Shown here: one piece after another, positions 44,982 through 57,800 of the stretch
Layout: every line of letters starts with the position of its first letter
How positions within the stretch are numbered: the first letter of the stretch is position 1
Assembly: GCA_946480815.1 (NCBI GenBank)
Contig: CAMLLB010000021.1
Span: 1-61,593 of the forward strand
Direction of reading: 5' to 3'
Origin: an uncultured Flavobacteriales bacterium
GTDB lineage: Bacteria > Bacteroidota > Bacteroidia > Flavobacteriales > Crocinitomicaceae
DNA length: 61,593 bases
The notes under the pieces: generated by a model
The model's input: only the letters and a program-made list of their open reading frames with translations
Told to the model about the DNA's origin: nothing
The model's database searches: none
Made by a program: the position numbers and the translations under genes

Positions 44982-46313
44982 TTAGCCAATAGGTAGTAGT
45001 ACTGCGTATTCTTTAAACGTATATTTTTTAATTGATTTGGCTTCTGACGTGGCATGTGGATTTTCAACACGAAGAACTCCGGCGATCGGGTATTTGTCGT
45101 TTGCCATATTGGGATAAGTAACCTTTGCCCTCAGGAGATGAATGGAATAGGAACTCATTTTATCACCTTCGTAAATTCGAATGATGTAAAAAACTTCATT
45201 CTTTTTGGAAACGACTTTATGCTCCATGTATGCCAGTTTTTTTTCCTGCAGGTAATTCGATTGTCTTGAAATAGGCTTCAGGTAAAACCAGGTTTCCATG
45301 AATGGATTGATATGAGCCTCGTTAAAGTTTTCTCCCTTGATTGAAATCCGGCTTCTTGATTGGGATGAATCAGTATTGTATTTGAAAGGAAATTCCAATT
45401 TAATCTTTTCCCACCTGCCTTTGATGAGATTGAACCGGCTCAACCTTCCAATGGTCAAAATCACAATTATTCCTGAAAAGACGATGGAAAAAGCAATTGA
45501 TTCAATGCTCCATTCCAGGCTGTGATCAATTAAGGTCAATAAAAACTGCGCTCCGAAAATGATACAGTAGTAAATGAACAGACGTTTAAAAACAAAGGAG
45601 GAATCAATGATCTCTTTGTACGAAAAATAGGGCGAATTATTGATCGAATTGTTCAGGATAACTGCGAAAACGGAGATAGTCACCAGGAAATAAAGAACGG
45701 TGAATAACCATCCGATTTGATGCAATGGCGGGTACATCAGGAAGAAATCATAGATCCCGTGAGCGAATGAGGCAAGCAAAAAACTTACGAGAATTGTCAG
45801 AAAGGAATTTTTTTCAGACTTGAACCGGAACAAAATGAGGCCGTAGGCAATAATCGACGTATCGAACATATGTCCCACAGTTGACAGAATTGCCCGTCCA
45901 TTAATGATTTCCGGACCGTTTCTGCTGAAATAAGTCACGTGCTCCACAGCAGAAAACCCAAGTGCACAAACGGAAACGTACATCAAATAATCGATCGGTT
46001 CCTTCAGATGTGAACGGAACAGCAGGAAGAAGATGAAAAAGGCAAAAATCTTGGAAAACTCTTCCAGCATCCCAACCTGGAAAATGGCATATGCAAGATC
46101 ATTCACAATATTTCCGTTGATTTCCAGTGCATGCCCGTTCAGCACATACATATGGAAACCGAAGACAACAAATACTGAGCAACCACCTAATAGAAAAGCA
46201 ACAATTACATGGAAAAGACTACTCTTGTTGTGAATGTCAATTAAACGGAAATAATCTACCCAAATCCATGCAATGAACAGTGCAATGAGTGAGTAGGCCA
46301 GGATCAGGATCAT
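44982..46313 (-). CDS. PrsW family intramembrane protease with extra C-terminal domain
   Basis: The N-terminal 300 residues have eight or nine membrane spans and the PrsW metalloprotease motifs: EEFSK with E84/E85, FSAVEHVTYF with E124/H125, H148 in VGHMFD and HGIYDF with H185. PrsW proteases cut membrane anti-sigma factors in some bacteria; no anti-sigma gene is beside it. The last 130 residues (about 315-443) are soluble and not part of the usual PrsW core. Total length 443. It is a single gene between the helicase (plus) and the large unknown gene (minus). Confidence 0.86.
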   Translation of the reverse strand: MILILAYSLIALFIAWIWVDYFRLIDIHNKSSLFHVIVAFLLGGCSVFVVFGFHMYVLNGHALEINGNIVNDLAYAIFQVGMLEEFSKIFAFFIFFLLFRSHLKEPIDYLMYVSVCALGFSAVEHVTYFSRNGPEIINGRAILSTVGHMFDTSIIAYGLILFRFKSEKNSFLTILVSFLLASFAHGIYDFFLMYPPLHQIGWLFTVLYFLVTISVFAVILNNSINNSPYFSYKEIIDSSFVFKRLFIYYCIIFGAQFLLTLIDHSLEWSIESIAFSIVFSGIIVILTIGRLSRFNLIKGRWEKIKLEFPFKYNTDSSQSRSRISIKGENFNEAHINPFMETWFYLKPISRQSNYLQEKKLAYMEHKVVSKKNEVFYIIRIYEGDKMSSYSIHLLRAKVTYPNMANDKYPIAGVLRVENPHATSEAKSIKKYTFKEYAVLLPIG

Positions 46314-46405
46314 GTTATTCTAATTTAAATTGTTTTGCAATCTGCCGTAGCAGGTTATTCATCGATCAGCCGCGGCTGATAATTTATCGGAAGCGGTGCT
46401 TTCTC

Positions 46406-48706
46406 TTATCTGATATTTAATAATTCCTGCCATTTGAATGAAGTTGGCCCGCAACTCACTTTTAATCCGTCCAGTTGTTTGTTCAGTCTGTCAATGACAA
46501 TTTTGGCTTCTTCTCTGCTTAAGTAAGTCCCGGCAAGAACATTCAGTTCCGTTTTCAACTTTTGGATCACTGTTGCGGTTCGTAATGCTGACAGATAATC
46601 ATTACCACTCAGGTGGTATTTATTCAATTCGGTTTGAATGGCTTCGTTTGAAGCTTTCAGGTTGGTTTTAACCGGATCCGTGAAGGTATTGATCTCCAGT
46701 AAAATTCCGCGATTCAAAAAGATATTCACTTGAGTTGAGCGCAAACGAACGTTGGAAGAATCCATTTTGGCCTTCAAACGTTCTTCATCTGTTCCTCCCT
46801 GGTAGGCATTCCATTCGGTTCTGTCTGTTGCCCTGACAACATTGCTGCCGTTCCATTTTCCAACTCCCTGCCCACGACTGATAACTTCAAACGGCAGTTT
46901 TTTGTCTAAAAGAGCTTCAAAAAATTGTCGGATCGAAACACTGTCGGATGCCTGAAACAATGGTTTGTTCAGGGTCCATTTATTGGATTCGAACTGGTCT
47001 ACCAAATTCAATTGTACGCGCGCATCGAATCCGGGTTTTGAGTCAGCCAGGTTAACATGCAACATCACTTCATCTGCGTTGTCGGAAAGCGGACCGTCCG
47101 GGATGGCAATCAGGCGTACTTCAAATGGTGTTTTTAACGTATCTGCTTTAAAGGTGAATTCTTGCGTGTAGAGATCAAAAGTAGAAGAATCCGAAAAGGT
47201 ATACAATCCGTCTTTTTCAGTGAAATCAACCCAATGATATCCCATTGCAGATTTGTAATTATCTAATCTTCTTTGGTAGATTGCAAGCAGGTCAATTGCT
47301 GCTTTTTTCTCAATTTCCAGTTCTGCAATTATTTTTTTGTAGCGTTCGTATTCTCCGTAAAGGTAGATCAGTCCTCCCTGTTCTTTTTTACGGGCTTTTT
47401 TGCCTGAATCTGTTTTCGGCTGGGCAGTGAACTCTCCTCCTGTTGTTTTCTTCAGTGCTTTTCTTTTTTTTCTCTTAACTGAACCGGGAACTTTTGAACT
47501 GGTAGTAATGGTTCCCATAGTCATATCGGAGTACTTGTGCTCGTCCTCGTTGATTTGTTTTTCAGTTTCGTCCTTTTTTCTTTTCGCGGTTTCGATTTCA
47601 TAATCGTACCCTTTTTTGCCATAAATCTTATCCCACAATTTGGCAATTTTATCTTTTTCCAATTCGTTAATGACTGCCTGGAAGGTTTTTCCGTCACTGT
47701 AAGTGGAATCGGGAGAAAGGAAACGTGTATCGTTTGAACCGAAGAGGTGGTAGGAGAGTCCGTTTCGTTCAATAACAACAGTTGTTTGTTTTTTGGAATT
47801 ATACCCCCAAACATCAAAATGAAGTTGGGTTAATTTATTTTCACCTGCAGTTTCAAAATCAATCACAGGCATGCGGACCGGTTCCAATGCGGTTTTATTT
47901 CTTTTGGAAGCATCAATAATTTTCACTTCATAGGGAAATAGTCCGATTGCTTTTGGGAGACCTTTATTCCATCTTCCGTTCTCATCCTTTTCACGTTCAT
48001 TTAAAAGTCCGGAGGTTTCCGAACCATCTCCGGCAGCGATGAGAATATTTTTGAAAATTGTTGCGGTCCCACCCAATTGTAAAAAGATCTCATATGCTCT
48101 TTTTTCTACATAAGCGTTTGTAGCATAGTTCATTGCTTCAAGAGCCACCAATTGATCTTCAACAGAAAGAAAATGAAAAGTCGCCAACATGGCTGCTTTG
48201 TCGTCAAAACTGAGGCTTGGATTGAGGACGGCTAAGATTTTCTTTTGAATTTCAATCGTTCCGTTTTCTGTTTTCAAAGCCGAAGCCGGGAGCTTTGATT
48301 TCAACAGGGCTTCGAATTGATTGTATTGTGTTTTATAACGCTCCAGGTCATTTTCCGATTGACGGGATGCAAGCAAGATCTTATTCAATTCCCAGAGTGC
48401 CATTTTATTTGCCGCTTCGGCAATGATTCCTTTTGGGGATTTTTCAATTTCTCCTTTTCGGATAAAAAGCGAATTCGGATTATTGATGATATAACTTTCA
48501 ATCGAGTCGTAGTTTAATTCTTTGTTCATCAAACGGACAAGAGGACCCGAGTATTCAAAGTAACGGCCAATACTGTTGTCGAGAATGGGGCTTTTCTTAA
48601 CGATGTGGAAAAGGTATGCGCGGTCTTCAGCTGTCAGATCATTTGCTCCCTGACCAAAAGAAGTAAAGCATACAAATGAGATTAAAAGAGTGTAAACGTA
48701 TTTCAT
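46406..48706 (-). CDS. Large secreted protein of unknown family
   Basis: The start is taken at ATG 48706 (MKYVYTLLISFVCFTSFGQ), giving a signal peptide and 766 residues; the longer frame adds seven. Residues 20-260 are helical. The middle (about 375-480) is a very charged coiled-coil-like stretch with a Lys-rich insert (VKRKKRKALKKTTGG). The rest is mixed with no recognisable motif; VDFTEKDGLYTFSDSSTF and similar strands suggest beta structure. No C-terminal T9SS domain is seen, so it probably stays in the periplasm or outer membrane. I know no family for it. Its neighbours give no clue. Confidence 0.75.
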   Translation of the reverse strand: MKYVYTLLISFVCFTSFGQGANDLTAEDRAYLFHIVKKSPILDNSIGRYFEYSGPLVRLMNKELNYDSIESYIINNPNSLFIRKGEIEKSPKGIIAEAANKMALWELNKILLASRQSENDLERYKTQYNQFEALLKSKLPASALKTENGTIEIQKKILAVLNPSLSFDDKAAMLATFHFLSVEDQLVALEAMNYATNAYVEKRAYEIFLQLGGTATIFKNILIAAGDGSETSGLLNEREKDENGRWNKGLPKAIGLFPYEVKIIDASKRNKTALEPVRMPVIDFETAGENKLTQLHFDVWGYNSKKQTTVVIERNGLSYHLFGSNDTRFLSPDSTYSDGKTFQAVINELEKDKIAKLWDKIYGKKGYDYEIETAKRKKDETEKQINEDEHKYSDMTMGTITTSSKVPGSVKRKKRKALKKTTGGEFTAQPKTDSGKKARKKEQGGLIYLYGEYERYKKIIAELEIEKKAAIDLLAIYQRRLDNYKSAMGYHWVDFTEKDGLYTFSDSSTFDLYTQEFTFKADTLKTPFEVRLIAIPDGPLSDNADEVMLHVNLADSKPGFDARVQLNLVDQFESNKWTLNKPLFQASDSVSIRQFFEALLDKKLPFEVISRGQGVGKWNGSNVVRATDRTEWNAYQGGTDEERLKAKMDSSNVRLRSTQVNIFLNRGILLEINTFTDPVKTNLKASNEAIQTELNKYHLSGNDYLSALRTATVIQKLKTELNVLAGTYLSREEAKIVIDRLNKQLDGLKVSCGPTSFKWQELLNIR

Positions 48707-48778
48707 TCGTTTGATTATGGAATTCAAATATCTTTAATAATTGGTTCCACTGAAATACGTAACAAAAATAGTTGTTAA

Positions 48779-48812
48779 CAAAAACCCCGGCGATAACTGC
48801 CGGGGTTTGTTT
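48779..48812 (-). terminator. Intrinsic terminator of the giant repeat gene
   Basis: Read on the minus strand, CCCCGGC and GCCGGGG form a 7-bp GC stem with a 7-base loop, preceded by A/T sequence and followed by TTTTTGTT. It starts just past the stop codon at 48815. Confidence 0.85.
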
Positions 48813-48814
48813 TT

Positions 48815-51800
48815 TTAATGGTTAATGATCAAAGGAATTCGTTCCTGAGTTTGATCACTGTTAATTTCGATATAATAAACTCCATTCGAATAAGCATTCA
48901 GATCAAATTCCAATGTGAAGGTTCCTGAATATGATTCATTGAAGACCATTTTTCCTTGTGCATCATAGATGACAATGTGATCCATCGGAGTTCCGCTTGA
49001 AACAACCTGGAATTGTCCGTTGTTTGGATTCGGGAACAGGGAGAAATACGATTTCTCTTCTTCATCGATACCTGCACAGTCGTTCACTTCGATCGTTGTT
49101 TGCGCAGAAGCAGAACAGTTGTTTACATCCTCGTACGTATAAGTTACGATTGACGCCCCGACACCCGCATCTGCCGGGTAGAAGATGTTGGATGTAATTC
49201 CGTCACCGGTGTAAGTACCACCTGCAGGTAATCCATTTGACATAGTGAACGGAGCAGTGTAAGAACATAAGGCTCCGTACGGATTAATCGTTACGACCGG
49301 ATTTGGATTGATAACTACCGGTGTCACTGTTGATGAAGAGGTACAACCGTAAACGTTTTCAACCGATACCCAGTAATTTCCTGAAACCGTTACCTGCAGC
49401 ACTTGCCCGATATATCCAGTTGACCAGGTGTTTGTTCCTGTTCCTGAAGTAAAGAGGAATAATTCTTCACCTTCACAAATGGTAGTTGGCCCGCTTGCAG
49501 TAATTACAGGAGTAGCAGGAGACGGATTTACTGTCACTACTATTGGAGCAGAAGGTTGTGAAGGACAACCGGTCTGGTTTCCAACAACCGAGTAAGAACC
49601 TGATGTCGTTACTGTGATCGATTGAGTTGTAGCTCCTGTTGACCAGGTACTGTTCGGATCAGAAGAAGTTAATGTCACGCTTGAACCATCACAAATAGTT
49701 GTCGATCCGGATGCTGAGACAGTTGGGATTGCAGACACTGGAATAACGGTTACGTTCATCGGAGCACTTGTAGTGGAACATCCGTTAGCGTTCGTATAAG
49801 TAACTGTATATGCTCCGCTTGATGTTGCATTGATACTCTGGGTAACTCCTCCTGTTGACCAAGTATTTCCACTTGTATAGGAAGAGGTCAATGTTACAAA
49901 TGATCCCTGACAAATGGTTGTTGCTCCACCCGCTGTAATAGAAGGCGCCGGAGGATTTGAGAATACATTTACTACGACCGGAGCGGAAGAAGACGATGCA
50001 CATCCGTTTCCATCAATATAGATTACGCTGTAAACACCTCCTGTAGTAACAGTAATGCTTTGTGTCATTGCAGCTGTTGACCAGGAGTTACCTGTTGGCT
50101 GAGAAGATGTCAGTATCACAGATCCTCCGGAACAGAATGAAGTAGGTCCGCTTGCAGTAATAACAGGAGCTGCAGGGATGGAATACACTGTAACCGTTAC
50201 CGGTGTTGAAGCAGGAGAAACACATCCGTTACCATCTGTGTGAGTAACCGTAAAGGTTCCGTTGCTGCTCACCGTAATTGAATTTGCTGTTGAACCTCCT
50301 GTCCATAGATTGTTTGAACTGTAAGATGAAGTAAGCGTTACCGAGCTTCCGAAACAGAATGAAGTTGGTCCGTTAGTACTGATAACCGGTGCAGCCGGAA
50401 GCGGATTTACGGTCACCACAGTTGGAGCTGACGAAGGTGAAACACACCCGTTACCATCTGTTACCGTCACCGAATAAGAACCGGCAGTAGAGACAGAAAT
50501 TGATTGTGTCGTTTCACCGGTTGACCATAAATTACCACCTGTTGATGATGACGTTAAGGTTACTGATGATCCTGCACAAATTGATTCGCTTGTTCCTGTA
50601 ACAATTGTTGGTGCAGGAGGTAATGGATTTACTGTTACGGTTTTTGGTGCAGATGTTCCGGAGCTGCATCCGTTTGAAATCACCTGAACCAGGAAGGTTC
50701 CGGAAGTACTCACGGTTATAGATTGTGTAGTTGCTCCGTTTGACCAGAAGTTATTTGTTGCTGAAGAAGACGTTAATGTTACCGTTCCGCCCGCACAGAA
50801 TGTAGTTGGTCCGCTGGCTGTAATAGTCGGAACCGAAGGGATCGTATTTACGATCACATTCACCGGAGCAGATGCAGCTGATGTACATCCTGCTACCGTT
50901 TGTGTAACGGTATAAGAACCACTGGTGCTTACGGTAATAGATTGTGTTGTTTCTGTTGTTGACCAGGTATTTCCCGAACTTGCCGAAGATGTCAGTACCA
51001 CGGATCCACCGGTACAGAATGTAGTTGGCCCACCTGCAGTCACTGTTGGTGCTGCCGGGATTGGATTCACAGTAATTATTTGAGATGCATTCGGACCTGT
51101 ACATCCTAATGAAGTCACATTTACAGTATATGTTCCACTTGTGGATACAGTAATTGATTGAGTTGTAGCTCCTGTTGACCAGGTATTTCCTGTACTTGAA
51201 GAAGAAGTCAATACCACAGATCCACCGGTACAGAATGTAGTTGGACCACTTGCTGTAATCGTCGGAGCCACCGGAATCGGATTAACAGTAACGTTGATTA
51301 CGTTAGAAGAAGCAGATGAACAAGATCCATCGACAATCATTGCAGAATAAGAACCGGAACTTGTTACGGTAATGGATTGTGTCGTTTCTCCATTCGACCA
51401 TAAGTATGAAGTACCAGAAGTTGAAGTTAATACCACAGAACCACCTGCACAGAATGTAGTTGCACCACCAGCTGAAATAGTTGGAGCAGCAGGGGTTGGA
51501 TTAACAATAACACTTGTAGCTGCAGAAGTTCCCGATGAACATCCAAGTAAGATTTGTTGAACTGTATAAGAACCTGCTGTTGTAACAGTAATTGATTGGG
51601 TTGTTTCACCTGTCGACCATACGTTTCCGCTTGAGGCTGACGAAGTCAATACCACTGATCCACCGGTACAGAAAGTTGTTGGACCACCTGCTGTAATTGT
51701 TGGGGTGGAAGGGATCGGGTTAACTGTTACGATGGTTGGTGTTGATGTTGATGTACAACCGAATCCATTTGAAACTTGTACCGAATAAGATCCGGAAGTC

Positions 51801-54800
51801 GTTACCGTGATGAATTTTGTCGTTTCGCCCGTTGACCAAAGATTATCCGTTGCGGAAGATGAGGTCAATACCACAGATTCACCTGCACAGAAGGTAGTAG
51901 GTCCGCCTGCTGTAATTGTCGGAACAGGTGGGTTCGGATTTACTGTAACTGTTTCCGAAGCAGATGCGCCTGAAGCACATCCGGCCTGAACCTCTTGTAC
52001 ATTATAAGAGCCTGCTGTTGTAACAGTAATTGATTGTGTTGTTTCCCCGGTCGACCATAAGTTTCCGCTTGAAGCAGAAGAAGTCAATACTACGGACCCG
52101 CCTGCACAGAACGTTGTTGGACCGCCTGCTGTAATTACAGGAACAGAAGGAATGGGGTTAACTGTTACGATGCTTGGTGCAGACGTTGATGTACAACCGA
52201 AACCATTGTTAACAGTCACCGAATAAGATCCGGAAGTCGTTACTGTAATTGATTGGGTCGTTTCACCTGTTGACCAAAGATTGTTTATTGCCGAAGAAGA
52301 AGTCAATACAACAGATCCTCCCGAACAGAAGGAAGTTGGACCGCTTGCTGTAATTGTCGGAGTTGAAGGGTTTGGATTTACAGTAACTGTTTGAGCAGCT
52401 GAATTTCCTGAAGAACACCCTGATACAATTTGCTCAACCGTATAGGAACCGGAAGTTGTAACTGTAATTGACGCAGTTGTTTCCCCGGTTGACCATAAGT
52501 TTCCACCCGTGGCAGAAGAGCTTAATATTACTGATCCACCTGCACAGAAAGTTGTTGGGCCACCTGCACTTATCGTTGGAATTGAAGGTAGTGGAGTTAC
52601 GGTTACTGTTGTTGCAGAACTTACCGGGCTGGTACATCCGTTTCCGTCAGTTATCTGAACTGTATAAGATCCTGCAGTTGATACGTTAATGGAAGCTGTT
52701 GTCTCACTTGTCGACCACAAGTAGGATGCTCCTGCACTTGAAGTCAAGGTAATTGAACTGCCGGCACAAACAGTTGTTGATCCTCCAGGAGTGATGGTCG
52801 GAGCAGCCGGAAGTGGATTAACAGTTACGTTAATTACGTTGCTTGGAACACTTAAACAGCCTGCTCCATTTATTTTTTGAACCGAATAAGATCCGGAAGT
52901 TGTTACCGTAATAGATTGTGTGGTTTCTCCGGTCGACCAAACATTGTTGTTTGTAGATGAAGATGTCAATACCACTGATCCTCCTGCACAGAAAGTTGTT
53001 GGTCCACCTGCAGTAGCTGTTGGAGTTGCCGGAATCGGGTTGACTGTAACAGTTGTTGCAGTACTTGAAGGACTTTGACATCCTGCTGCATTGGTAACCT
53101 GAACACTATATGAACCGGAACTCGTGACAACAATGGATTGTGTTGTTTCTCCTGTTGACCACAAGTAGGATGTTCCCGTACTTGAAGTTAAGGTTACGGA
53201 GTTACCCAAACAGAAACTGGTTGATCCGCTTGCTGTAATTGTAGGTGCAGCAGGTAAAGCATTTACAGTAACGACTGTTGCAGTACTTGCAGTGCTTTGA
53301 CAACCGGAAGCATTTGTAACCTGAACAGTATATGAACCGGAAGTTGTTACGTTGATAGAAGCTGTTGTAGCTCCGGTCGACCATAAATAAGAAGTTCCTG
53401 CGCTTGATGTCAATGTTACTGATCCACCTGCACAGAAAGTCGTTGGTCCTCCGGCTGTAATCGTAGGTGTGGTTGGTAAAGCATCCACTGTTACAACCGT
53501 TGCAGCACTTGCCGGACTTTGACAGCCTGCGGCGTTTGTAACCTGAACAGTATATGAACCAGAAGTTGTTACGTTAATGGATTGAGTCGTTTCTCCATTC
53601 GACCACAAGTAAGAAGTACCTGTGCTGGAAGTCAATGTTACCGAACCACCTGCACAGAAAGTTGTTGGTCCTCCAGCTGTGATTGAAGGTGCGGCCGGTA
53701 AAGGATTTACAGTTACAACGGTTGCAGTACTTGCCGGACTTTGACATCCCGCGGCGTTTGTAACCTGCACGGTATAAGAACCTGCTGTTGATACGCTAAT
53801 AGAAGCTGTTGTTTCTCCTGTTGACCATAAATAAGAAGTTCCTGCACTCGAGGTCAAGGTTACCGAACTACCTGCACAAATTGAAGTTGAACCACTTGGT
53901 GTGATTGCAGGTGCAGCCGGTAAAGCATTTACAGTTACAACAGTTGCAGTACTTGCGGCACTTTGACATCCTGCCGCATTTGTAACCTGAACAGTATAGG
54001 AACCGGAAGCAGTTACGTTAATAGAAGCTGTAGTAGCACCTGTTGACCATAAATAGGAAGTTCCCGTGCTTGAAGTCAATGTTACCGAACCACCTGCACA
54101 GAAAGTAGTTGCACCGCCAGCAGTAATCGTTGGGGTAGCAGGAGCAGGGTTAACCGTTACAACAGTTGCAGTACTCGACGGACTTTGGCATCCGGCAGCA
54201 TTGGTAACCTGAACAGTATAAGAACCGGCAGTTGTTACGTTTATAGAAGCTGTAGTAGCGCCTGTTGACCATAAATAAGAAGTTCCTGCGCTTGAAGTCA
54301 ATGTTACCGAACCACCAGCACAGAAAGTTGTTGCGCCACCAGCAGTGATTGTTGGTGCAGACGGCAAAGAATTTACAGTTACAACAGTTGCGGGACTTAC
54401 AGCACTTTGACATCCTGCAGCATTCGTAACCTGGACCGTATAAGAACCGGCAGTTGTAACGTTAATAGAAGCAGTTGTTGCGCCGGTTGACCATAAATAA
54501 GAGGTCCCCGGGCTAGAAGTCAATGTTACTGATCCACCAGCACAGAAAGTTGTTGATCCGCCAGCTGAAATGGTTGGAGTAACAGGGGCAGAGTTAACCG
54601 TTACAACAGTTGCAGTACTTGCAACACTCTGACAACCTGATGCATTGGTAATTTGAACGGTATATGAACCGGAAGTTGTTACGTTGATAGATGCAGTTGT
54701 AGCACCGGTCGACCATAAATAAGATGTTCCCGCACTGGAAGTTAATGTTACTGAACCGCCGGCACAGAAAGTAGTTGCACCACTTGCCGTGATTGTTGGC

Positions 54801-57800
54801 GCCGGAGGTCCGGAAGTAACTGTTACAACAGTTGCTGTACTTGCGGGACTCTGACAACCTGCTGCATTGGTAACCTGGACGGTATAAGAGCCGGAAGTCG
54901 TTACGTTGATAGATGCAGTTGTAGCACCGGTTGACCATAAATAGGAAGTTCCGGCACTGGAAGTCAAAGTAACTGAATTTCCGTTACAGAATGTCGTTGA
55001 ACCGCTTGGAGTAATTGTCGGAGCGGAAGGTAATGCGTTTACAGTTACAACTGTTGCAGCACTTGCAGTACTTTGACAACCTGCAGCATTGGTAACCTGA
55101 ACAGTATAAGAACCAGCAGTTGTTACGTTAATAGAAGCTGTAGTAGCACCGGTCGACCACAAATAAGAAGTTCCAGGGCTTGAAGTCAATGTTACAGATC
55201 CGCCTGCACAGAAAGTTGTTGATCCGCCGGCTGAAATGGTTGGCGTAACAGGAGCTGAGTTAACCGTTACAACCGTTGCAGCACTTGCGGTGCTTTGACA
55301 ACCTGCAGCATTGGTAACCTGTACAGTATAAGAACCTGCGGTTGTCACGTTGATAGAAGCTGTAGTAGCCCCGGTCGACCACAAATAAGAAGTTCCTGCA
55401 CTGGAAGTCAATGTTACCGAACCACCTGCACAGAATGTAGTTGGTCCACCTGCAGTAATTGTTGGTGCGGCAGGAGCAGCATTCACAGTTACAACCGTTG
55501 CAGCACTGGCCGTACTTTGACAGCCCGAAGCATTGGTAACCTGAACAGTATAAGAACCGGAAGTTGTTACGTTAATGGAAGCTGTAGTAGCACCGGTCGA
55601 CCACAAATAAGAAGTTCCCGCACTGGAAGTCAATGTTACCGAACCACCTGCACAGAAAGTTGTTGGTCCACCCGCTGTAATAGTTGGTGCGGCAGGAGCA
55701 GCATTCACAGTTACAACCGTTGCGGCACTTGCCGTACTTTGACAGCCCGAAGCATTGGTAACCTGGACAGTATAAGAACCTGCGGTTGTTACGTTAATGG
55801 AAGCTGTGGTAGCACCAGTTGACCATAAATAAGAAGTTCCTGCACTGGAAGTCAGGGTAACTGAACCACCTGCGCAAAATGTTGTTGGACCACCCGCCGT
55901 AATAGTCGGCTGGGAAGGAGGAGTGTTTACTGTTACTGTAGTTACTGCACTTGAAGGACTTTGACATCCCGCAGCGTTGGTAACTTGCACGGTATAATTT
56001 CCTGCAGTCGTTACGTTAATAGAAGCCGTAGTAGCACCGGTCGACCACAAATAAGAAGTTCCTGCACTGGAAGTCAGGGTAACTGAACCTCCTGTACAGA
56101 ATGTAGTAGAACCACTTGGAGTAATTGTCGGTGCTGCTGGAGCTGAACCGTTTGTTACGGTAACTGTTGTTGAATTTGCCGAAGTACATGATCCATTGTC
56201 CAGATGAACAAAGTAAGACCCGGCAGTATTTACTGTAATAGATTGTGTTGTAGCACCGGTAGACCAAACGTTATTGGTTGCCGAAGAAGAAGTTAATGTT
56301 ACAGATCCGCTAGGGCATAAAGTTACCGGACCGGCCGGTGAAATTGTTGGCGTACTCAATGAAGCAGCAACTGTTACTGTAATAGTGTTGGATGTTAGGG
56401 TAGGACAACCTCCAACAATGTTTTGTACGGAGTAATTTCCTGAAGTGGTCACTGTAATAGAAGGAGTAGTTGCTCCGTTTGACCACAATAAATTTGTTGT
56501 TACACTTGAAGTCAATACCACAGAACCACCTGTACAAAAAGTTGTTGGTCCGCCCGCTGTAATAACAGGAGCCTGACTTGTTGTCACTGTAATTCCGCTT
56601 GATTGTGATGAGGTACATCCGGCACTTGTATAAGTTACTGTATATATTCCGGCAGTTGTTGCAGTATAGTTTTGATTGGTAGCACCTGAAATAAGGACAC
56701 CGTCCTGGTACCACTGATTTCCGGTTGCCTGGGAAGAAGTTAATACAACGCTTCCACCACTGCAAAATGTGGTTGGCCCGCCAGGAGTAATTGTTGGTGC
56801 AGTTGGTCCCGCATTTACTGTTACGTTTACAGTATCCGATTTTGCCTGACACCAGTCGCTCCAGGAAGAAGAAGTTGTTACCTGGTAAGTTCCTGTTGCA
56901 GTTGCCGAGATCGATTGAGTTGTTTCACTATTCGGATCCCAGTCGTACCAATAGGTTGCAGGAGTAGAGGTTAATGTTACGCTGTTCCCGTTACAAAAAG
57001 TCGTTGGCCCGCCCGGAGTGATAACCGGAGTAGTATTTAAATGAAGTGTAAAACTATTCGATCCTTTATTCGGGATAATTGCATCGACTCTTCCATCGTT
57101 GTTGAAGTCTGCTACGGCTAGCCCGGAAGCATCCAGTTCAGATGTGAAATTAAGAGTAGGAGGAGTGATCACATAACCGGTATTTGTGCCGAATGAGGTT
57201 GCAACGCTTGCAAATAAGGATCCTGCTACACCGGTACCACTATTGTTAAATACACCTACAACATCTAATTTTCCATCATTATTGACATCAACGATTTTTA
57301 AACCTACAACAGCACCGGATCCGGCGAGTGGCGTGTTTGCGATCGTCGTCGTATTGGTAGATGTAGAACCTGTTGTGGTTGCAGGGTTGAAAATTTTACC
57401 AACGTCTCCGCTTTTCCCGACAATGATATCCTTGTCACCATCTCCATCCAAATCTGCCGATTCGAGAGCAGTAGTTGAAACATATGTTGCTGTTGCAACT
57501 CCGATATTTCCGTTTGCAACAAGCGATCCTGTTCCGTCTCCTTTGTATTTTAATAAAAGGGCAGTTGCTCCGGTGGCATTATGGCCAACAACGACATCGT
57601 TAAAACCATCATTATCATAATCTGTAATAACAATAGCGTAAGGAGTTGCATTTGTTGCAATGGAAGACAGAATATTAAATGAGGTGGCACCACTGGAAGT
57701 CAGTGGTGTGAAATTGGAACTTCCCGAGTTGGTAACTACGATATCAGCAAAGGCATCTCCATTCAAATGGCCGATTTTGGCTTGAACAGGTGCTGTTCCC

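Noticed and set aside
50751..51104. Minus-strand alternative frames with Cys/Tyr/Asn-rich peptides inside the giant gene
   Set aside because: They lie in another frame of the repeat gene and repeat with its period.
55295..55822. Plus-strand open frame of 175 Cys/Ser/Arg-rich residues opposite the repeat gene
   Set aside because: It is a shadow of the repetitive minus-strand gene; its Cys-rich composition only mirrors the repeat codons.
49307..57037. Regular repeats that resemble a CRISPR array or satellite DNA
   Set aside because: The 222-bp period is an exact multiple of three, one reading frame is open throughout, and the units encode a protein domain with conserved cysteines.
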